A program made the position numbers and the translations under genes. Source: Hemileia vastatrix (lineage: Eukaryota; Basidiomycota; Pucciniomycetes; Pucciniales; Zaghouaniaceae). From it: a DNA stretch of 64,000 nt. The notes under the pieces were generated by a model. It did no database searches, was not told the DNA's origin, and saw only the letters and a list, made by a program, of their open reading frames with translations. The DNA is taken from assembly GCA_030280995.1 (NCBI GenBank), contig JASXTE010000012.1, forward strand, positions 10,334,001 to 10,398,000. The letters run 5' to 3'. Within the stretch, counting starts at the first letter, position 1; each line of letters starts with the position of its first letter. Positions 56,371 through 64,000 of this stretch are shown one piece after another.

Positions 56371-57960
56371 GTCATCCAACTTCTTATGAACAATTACATC
56401 AACCTAACAATGAATTACTTATAGGTAATGAGATTGATAAGGAAATATTGGATATAATTGATAATTATTTAAAGGATTATTCATTTGAAAAAAATATGTT
56501 AAACTTGTCTTTGCACAAAGACAATGTAGATAGTTTTATTGATCACCAGGATAATGCTATTAATATTAAATTGGAATCAAATGATGAGTCTTCTGAGTTG
56601 GACACAGAAAAAATAGAATATTTTTTAAAAGAAAATCCAATAGAATCAAAGATAATAAGTAAATTATTATTGAGAATTGAAAAATTGGAAGAGTTCTCAA
56701 AAGAGTCAAACAATAATACAGAAAAGGTATTATTACAGCTAACACAATCATTGAGTGCAATGGCCAATAGATTAAAAATTATTGAAAATTCAAATAATGA
56801 ATTAGTCAATGAGAATAAGGGCTTAAAATCTGAGATTAGAGATTTATAAAATAAATTAGAACACTCTCAGAATATTATGGCTACCATTGAGGGACGTGTT
56901 AAATTATCTTTTTCAAATGTAAATGACACCCTAACTCATGTACCAGTAATACAGGATAGGTTACAAAGAGTGGAAATAGAAGTAGCAAGCATGTTGAAAA
57001 ATACTGAAAGAATAAAAAATAATAACACTTCTTATGTAGCAAGAGTACCTGTTTTCATGAAACATGCAAATGAAACACCAATGATGGAACATGAACATAG
57101 TATCATGGGCTCTGAGAATAATAAATCAGTGAAAGATGAAATACATGATCATCTTTCTAAAGTAAGTGAATTACGAAATATTCCTCAGGTTAGGGAAGCA
57201 AAAAATAGCCAAAAGAACTGGCCTAAGTTAGATCAGTACCCATCTTTTGACAGAGATTCAAAATCTGATTGGCAAAAATTCATTCAAAGAATTGATAACT
57301 TAAAATTTTCATACAAATTACCTGATGAAGAAATTACTTCAAAGTTAATATCTTTATTTACAGATGTGGCCTTATTATGGTTTGAATCTGTATTGAGTGA
57401 GGGAATTAATTACTCCTGGAATGAATGGAAGGCACTTATTGAAAGGCAGTTTGGTGGCCCAAAATTTAGAATCACTCAACAAAGATTGTATGAAAAGGCC
57501 AGATATAATCCAAATGCTGGAGATAAACCTATGGTATTTTTAATGAATTTAATAAAAATCATGAAAGCCATGGATCCAAAAATGGATTATGAAGAGTGGA
57601 AAGAAAAGATAATATACAAGCTACCTATATCAGTTAGAGACATTATTGTAGCTAGAACTGAAACCATAAGAGATACCTCTGGGTTCATTAATATATGTAA
57701 TGAAATATTATTAAACCACAAATATGAAACCAAGTATATTAATTACAGACAAAGTGTTGACGTGGTAAAACCTACTACAAGTAAATTACCAGTGGAGAAG
57801 AGAAAACCTTCAGCTCCCCTTGTCCCTAAAAGACAAGAGAATAACACTTGTTATAAATGTAATGAACCTTGGGTTAAAGGTCACACGTGTAAGAAAAGAA
57901 TAAATGTTATTGAAACCTCCCAGAATTCTGAACCAAGTAATAATGAAGATGAAAATATGG
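56355..57960 (+). pseudogene. Element C Gag
   Basis: Gag frame from 56355: an acidic/helical segment (EIDKEILDIIDNYLKDYSFE), a coiled-coil region (about 56640-57010), a TAA at 56847, and a capsid-like domain (NWPKLDQYPSFDRDSKSDWQ near 57220, SYKLPDEEITSKLISLF, LLWFESVLSEG, to about 57730). The knuckle CYKCNEPWVKGHTC lies near 57850. No ATG starts this frame at its 5' end in this copy, so it must be reached from ORF1 or from an internal start. Confidence 0.82.
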
Positions 57961-60900
57961 AATCCAGTGAGGATTGTAAAAGTAACATATCTTACAGTGA
58001 TGATGAGAATGAGATATTTGTATTAGAACAGGATATAATGTTCCTGAATGATGCTATACCTCATACAGATACATCTTTAACTTCCATTGAAGAAGCTGAA
58101 ATAATTAAAGATGTATCTCATGATACTTACAAAATAACACCTATCAGAGCACCTGTTATTATATGTGGAAGAGAAATGAATGCCATTCTTGACACTGGGG
58201 CTGCAGGTAGTGTAGTTTCTATTAATACATTAATGAAACTTGACAGTAAGTATAAGGAAAAACTAGAACCTGTTCAGACAAAGAACTGGAGGGGTTTTGG
58301 CTCAATATTAAATCCAATTGGCAAATACAAAACTGCTGTATTCTTTAAATATAATAATGGATATGTAAGAGCAGTTTGTGAATTTTTAGTAATGGATAAT
58401 AATAATTGTAGTGATTGGTTTATTATTGGCAATGATTTATTGACAAAATTTGGAATTAAACTAGATCCTGCAAACAGTTGTTTCACCATAGAAGTGAATG
58501 GTAAGAGAAAATTCAAGATATGTTCTGAAACTTCAGTGTATGCCATTTCTCCTAGAGAAGAACAACTACAAGGTGGAAGAACCACCAATGAAGTGGGTGA
58601 ATTGGAAAATGAAATCCAAAAGGCCTCTTTCAGTCCTCAACTCTCAAAAATTGAAGAAGAAAATATTTTGAGATTGATTAAATCATATCCTATGGAATTT
58701 GCTCATGGTTCAAATGAATTAGGATTGGTCAAAGACCATGAGATGAAAATCTCTCTAAGCTGTGATTTGGATAATATTCCTGGAAGCCTAAAAAAGAAAC
58801 CTTACCCAGCATCTCCTGCAAAAAGGAAAGATATTGAAGACAATATAAAAATGTTGTTGGAAATGGGTATTGTTGAAAAGGTGGACACAACACCTAAGTA
58901 TTGTGTCATTTCACCAGTATTGATCTCTTATGAAAAAGATAAGGCAAGATTATGCGGTGATTATAGAGCTCTGAATACATACACAGTAGATGATATTTAC
59001 CCTCTACCAAGGATAGCTTCTATCCATGCTACTTTACAAGGAGCAAAATATATTTCCTGTCTGGATGGAAACAAAGGTTACCACCAGATTCCTGTGGAAA
59101 GAAATTCTCAAAATTACTTATTAATAACCACACATATAGTTATATATAAGTATGTGAGAATGCCATTTGGCCCAAAGAATGCGCCTTCAGTCTTCCAAAA
59201 ATTGATGAATAGTGTTTTTCATCAGGAAATGGTTGAAGGATGGCTATTGGTCTATATTAATGACATCATAGTGTTTTCAAAAACATATGATGAACATTTA
59301 AGTCACCTGAAAAGAGTCTTTCAAAGAATGGATGAAATTAATATGACAATTGCATTAAAGAAATTTAAATTTGGATTCCAATCTTTGAAAGTACTTGGAC
59401 ATGTTGTATCTGGATTACAAATTTGTGTTGACCAGAATAAGGTGGCAGCAATAAAAAACATTGGTATACCTAAGAATGTAAAAGAAAAATAAAGTTTTTT
59501 AGGTATGTGTGGATATTATAGACAATATATAAAAAATTACCAATCTATTGCAGCCCCTTTGACAACATTAATCAGGAAAAATGAAACTTTCATTTGGAAT
59601 AATGAAAGACAACACGCCTTTAATAAATTAAAGGAATGTTTAATGACAGCTCCAATTTTGGGACTGCCTGATTTCACCTTACCTTTTATCTTATACACTG
59701 ATGCAAGCTTCATAGGTTTAGGTGCTGCTTTACAGAAAAAACAGATAATAAATGGAAAATTATCTGAAGTAGTTATCTGTTATATATCCAGAACCTTAAG
59801 AAAAACTGAATTAAGGTATGGTGCCACACAGTTAGAATGTTTAGCCGTGGTGTGGGCTTTGGAGAAGCTTCATTACTATCTGGAAGACCAGAAGTTTGAA
59901 CTTATAACAGATTGCAGTGCAGTAAAATCATTGCTAAACATGAAAACACCTAATAGGCACATGTTTAGATGACAACTAGCTGTACAAGAGTACAGAGGAA
60001 GAATGACAATCACTAACAGAGAAGGAACATTGCATTCTAATGTGGATTTATTATCTAGAAGTCCTTTTCCAAATGATGCTGACAACCCAGCTTATGTACC
60101 TGTAAATGAGGTTATACATATATTTGGGATTTATATAGTGGATTTAGAAGACGAATTTATGCAAACTATATTAGAAAATTATTCATCTGATAAAGATTTG
60201 TCTAAACTATCTACCATTCTTAATGATCCAACAAATGCCTCCATGAGTGCATTAATTAAAACCTTGCCTCCAAAGTATAAAAATGCATTGGAAAAAGGTA
60301 AATTATCAATTGAAGATGGATATATATATTACAGAAAAAAGTTAAGTAATGTTATAGTAATACCACCTTCTATGAAAGAGTTAATGTTGAGTACCTGCCA
60401 TGATGACATCTTAGCTGGTCATTTTGACTTTAACAAAACATTAACCAGAGTTAAAAATACAGCCTGGTAGATAAACATGAAAGAAGATGTACAAAAATAC
60501 ATTGAAACATGTGACTCTTGTCAGAAATCTAAGAGATTAACTGGTAAGAGAGCTAGGTTGTTACAACAAATAGAGCAGCCAAAAGCTCCATGGGAAATTA
60601 TAAACATGGATTTCATAACTGGCTTTCCATTAGCAGGAAAAGAAAGTTTCAATTCTTGGTGGGTAATTGTGGATAGATTAACAAAAATGTGTAAGTTTAT
60701 CCCTACCCATAAAGAGGTATCTGCAAAAGACTTGGCATTATTATGGTGGACTCAGATGATGAATACTGCTGGGTTCCCCAAAGCCATAATCTCTGACAGA
60801 GATCCTAAATTTACTTCAGAGTTCTGGACATCCTTGATGGAAGTATCAGGTTGTCAATTAAAATTGTCTACAGCACACCATCCACAAACTGATGGGCTGG

Positions 60901-61688
60901 CTGAGAGAATGATACAAACTCTAGAAGACATGATCAGAAGATATTGTGCCTTTGGATTAGAATACAAAGACAATGAGAAATTCACACATGACTGGGTAAC
61001 ATTAATTCCTGGCCTTGAATTTGCTTATAATAGCACAACTCATTCTGTAACAGAGAAGAAACCATTTGAACTCTGGCTGGGATATGTACCAAATACCCCA
61101 GTAAATCATTTAAATAAATTACCAAGGTTAGATATACACCCTGGTACTAAATCCTTTATTCATATGCAACAAATGTGTAGAAAGCATGCTGAAGAATGCA
61201 TAAAAAAAGTATTTGAATATGAAAAGAAAAGGTGGGACAAATCTCATAAAGAATTTGAATTTAAAAAGGGAGATGAAGTCCTCATATCAACACTACATTT
61301 TAACTTACAAGGTAATGTTAAATTAAAGGATCCCTTTGTAGGACCTTTTTTAGTAAACAAAATGGTTGGTAATAATGCAGTGGAAGTCATATTATATGCT
61401 CCATATGATAGGAAACATCCAGTTTTCCCTATCTCATTATTAAAACCTTACCATGCAAATGATCCTGACTTATTTCCAAAAAGAAGGGGAAGGCCTAAAA
61501 AGCAACCTGAAGAAATTGTGGAAAAAGCAGAGATTGAAAAAATACTCCAGAAAAGAATCCTTACTAAAGAAAAAGGAACTGAGTATTTACTAAGATTTAA
61601 AGGGAAATCAAATGAATTTGATAAATGGATACCTGAAAAAGAAATTTCTAATTTATCCACCTTTCTTAAAAAATTTAAACAGAAATAA
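57961..61688 (+). pseudogene. Element C Pol: protease, RT, RNase H, integrase, AT-hook, chromodomain
   Basis: Protease AILDTGAAGSVVS near 58185. RT: KPYPASPAKRKD, GDYRALNTYTVDDIYPLPR, CLDGNKGYHQIPVE, MPFGPKNAPSVFQ, and VYINDI near 59250, with Asn for the first catalytic Asp of the pair. RNase H: LYTDASFIGLGAALQKKQ, TDCSAVKSLL. Integrase: CHDDILAGHF...CDSCQKS, NMDFITGF, SDRDPKF, HHPQTDGLAERMIQTLED. Then GPFLV module, KRRGRPKK AT-hook near 61483 and a chromodomain-like tail (EIEKIL...GTEYLLRFKGK...KWIPEKEISNL) ending at TAA 61686. Confidence 0.93.
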
Positions 61689-61857
61689 ATTTCTGTTCAA
61701 CCAGCTGAGGGGTTAAAAAACCAGTACTCATAATATTTTATTATGTTTTATTTCTTTAAAGTTTAATCTTTAATGCTACAGAATTATTCTGAATACCTGA
61801 AAATTACAAATAAATAAATAAAATGTATAACTTATCATTTTTTTAATTGTTTTTTTT

Positions 61858-61868
61858 GGGTGGGCAAG
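61858..61868 (+). promoter_or_regulatory. Polypurine tract of element C
   Basis: GGGTGGGCAAG directly precedes the 3' LTR. It is less pure than the tracts of A and B. Confidence 0.65.
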
Positions 61869-63368
61869 TGTCAGCCTGTATATCCCCAGGACTGAGTAAA
61901 AAGTGCTTATAAGTTATGTTAAACACATGAACTATACATGGGAACAATAAATGAGAGTACACAAACAGTATACATAAGTAAAATTATGATAATACACATA
62001 AAATGCCATTATAACACCATATATACACGCATATATCCACCTTTTATAAGTCTTATGTACTTAATATTAAGTTGGAATATGTTAGGGTAATCTTAAGAAC
62101 TTTAAGTATAAGGCTACATAATTTTTAAGTACACTTAAAGCTGTTATATTCATTGTTTTACACAAAAAACAAGAAATGCGCTTTATTTCACTTAAAAGTT
62201 GACTATATGCGCTATAAAATTGAGAATATCAAAATTGCGCTTTGACAGATCAATTGGGCTCATTTAGAACTATTGATTTGGCTATTTAAATGCATAAAAA
62301 TAACACTTTTCAAATTTGGTGTTTTTTATGCCAGAAATGGCTTCTGTGTACTGGCTACATACTGCCTGCTTTTTTCCCGTGTGAATAGCTTCATTTTTAG
62401 CAAAGTTAGCTTTTTCACACTATAATTACCCCACATTCTACGCCCAATGTGGGGAAACACACTAAAATAGGCAACAGTCGCTTATTTAGTGTCCTAGCTT
62501 AATTAATAATGCATTGACCTTGTTTATATGCACTAATTTCACTAATAACCTCACTCTTGGCACCTTATTTCATCACCACGCTTAAATTTGCCTAATTTTA
62601 GTCAAGGATTTACCCATGCAAGCGCCTGCCAAGGACTGCATGTAGTTACCCCACATCTCACGCCCTTTTTTAAGTTTTTGGGTGGTTTCTCAGTCAATTT
62701 TGGTTATTTTTGAATGGGAATTTCACGTAGTATAATGTCAGGATTAGCCCCTCCATTTCTACTGTAGGTCCCCCTTATTATTAAGCTATAATTAACCTTA
62801 AAAAGTCTCCTTTAAACTTTTCATAATATTGTTTTCCACGCATATACTCTCTTTTTGTCTTTTCTTTAATTTTGATGGATCTCCCTTATTATTAATAGGA
62901 TTTTAGTGGTTGTTGTTTGTTTAATTATGTTATTGGTCACTAGAGGCGTTGATGAAGAGCTCTATAACTTTTTTAAGGCGTCATTAGCATTGTATTGGAT
63001 GGTACATCAAGATGTTTATTGGGAAACTTAGTGTGTATAAGAGGAGGGGGTTTTTGGTCTTGTTTTCGGCATTCTTTATCATTTACAATTTACCAATATA
63101 ACCAAATAAATTACAATACATATCAATTAGTACTTTTATAAGACTTTTGAATAGTATCTGAATTATAAAATCTATTTTTCTACCAACTACAAAGATTGTA
63201 AGCCATATATAAAAATAGTGAGAATTATATTACTGAGACCTTTAATTTTGATTATATTTTACTACTTATTGGATTTAGATTACAGTATTCATATAGGACC
63301 ATTAAAATCTTCTAGACAACTGACCATTCAAGCTAGTTCACGTCCTTGTACTTGACCTTAGCCTGACA
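61869..63368 (+). repeat. 3' LTR of element C
   Basis: 1500 bp, matching 53746-55245. Followed by CTATT and T-rich sequence. Confidence 0.95.
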
Positions 63369-63373
63369 CTATT

Positions 63374-64000
63374 ACTCTCCAACATTTCTCTTCACCACCC
63401 TTTCAAATTATTTTTTTGTACTCCCCAATTTTCAAGTTCCTTGTTTTTTTCATTTGTGTTATTTTCATGTTCCATGTTTTATTCACTTGTGTTGGTTATT
63501 TTTTTTGAACAACTACAATTTTGAATTAGCTGTCAATTCTCTTTTTTGGATGTCTCATTTGTTTCATTTTATCAGCTCAACATGAAATTGCATATTTTCT
63601 GCAATCACATAAATTTTCACTGTCTCATTTTTTCTTTCATCCCTCATATCCTTTCCTCCTCTCCTCAAACATCCCTTACACAATTTGGTTTTACTTATTT
63701 TCTCATCTCATCTCTCCAGGTAATTCATTTTTTGATTTTTTGATTGCTAATTATGTTTTTTTTGTTTTTTTTCTGTTTTTTTCTTCTTTGTATATAATTT
63801 TTTTGTAAGTGGTTACTTTTGATTTTTATGGTAAAATTAACCTTTTTTTTCTCTCCCTCTTTACTTTCTTTTTTAGCTCCATCACCCTACTCTTCATCTC
63901 TCCCTGGCATGGTCATCATCTCCCCTTCACCCTATTTCACTTTTTTTTGGTTCCATGTTATTAAAACCCATACATTTCTCATTCTTTATGCATTTTACTT
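63374..64000. other. T-rich right flank, nothing recognised
   Basis: Should be the continuation of the Harbinger transposon interrupted by element C. Only T/C-rich DNA and a short uninformative frame (63546-63743) are seen. Confidence 0.4.

Larger units (their letters stand above)
53746..63368 (+). mobile_element. Ty3/Gypsy LTR retrotransposon C (chromovirus lineage)
   Basis: Two LTRs of exactly 1500 bp (53746-55245 and 61869-63368) with about 20 differences by eye and the 5-bp duplication CTATT (53741-53745 and 63369-63373). Internal order as in A and B. Gag-Pol occupies one frame from 56355 to 61688 with in-frame stops at 56847, 59490, 59970 and 60468, all explainable as single changes (CAA to TAA, TGG to TGA or TAG). 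RT has VYINDI instead of VYIDDI. Non-autonomous. Confidence 0.97.

Overview
This is a eukaryotic, AT-rich, intron-containing fungal sequence made mostly of transposable elements. Short introns of about 58-86 nt with GTRAGT donors and CTRAY branch points, chromodomain Ty3/Gypsy elements and one Egh16-type secreted protein gene point to a filamentous plant- or insect-associated fungus. From memory of similar Gypsy proteins I lean towards a rust (Pucciniales) with a large genome; this is inference and could not be searched.

Layout. 1-4577: AT-rich sequence with a decayed PIF/Harbinger transposase (minus, about 1430-2560) and the tail of a Tc1/mariner relic. 4583-22748: Gypsy element A (minus strand, 1253-bp LTRs, 5-bp duplication GTTAT), which landed in that Tc1 relic; its other half is at 22754-23600. 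A was hit by a 260-bp CACTA-type MITE (6733-6992) and by a complete chromovirus D (8377-16884, minus, 772-bp LTRs). 23600-28260: spacer with two CACTA-like MITEs. 28262-37780: a second Tc1/mariner relic split by Gypsy element B (28493-37221, plus, 806-bp LTRs, duplication AAAAC). 38039-38218: another CACTA MITE. 38400-41000: very long A-rich simple repeats. 41450-42938: reversed solo LTR. 44534-45788: the only host gene recognised, a five-exon Egh16-like secreted protein gene (minus), followed by a three-copy minisatellite. 47847-51040: decayed Gypsy element E (minus). 51430-53745: Harbinger transposase (plus) split by a solo LTR (51775-52950) and abutted by Gypsy element C (53746-63368, plus, 1500-bp LTRs, duplication CTATT).

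Elements A, B and C are three divergent families of one chromovirus lineage. They share LTR ends (TGTCAGCC, with CTGACA or TTGACA at the far end), the sequence at the primer-binding position (TGGGGACCTTTCC), a polypurine tract, the gag-PR-RT-RH-INT order, and a C-terminal AT-hook plus chromodomain. All carry disabling stops.

The most interesting observation is at their 5' coding end. In all three, a short intron (58-64 nt) sits before an exon for a conserved small coiled-coil/basic protein (ORF1, with a W-[KR]-W-D-[WY] motif and an H-P-Y then basic tail). That exon lies in a different frame from a long gag frame that is also open across it. Intron retention or removal would therefore switch the element between two proteins. 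A second conserved GT motif sits exactly at the end of ORF1. Element D separately carries an antisense two-exon ORF with Zn2Cys6-type cysteine spacing, and a strong CpG-transition mutation signature.
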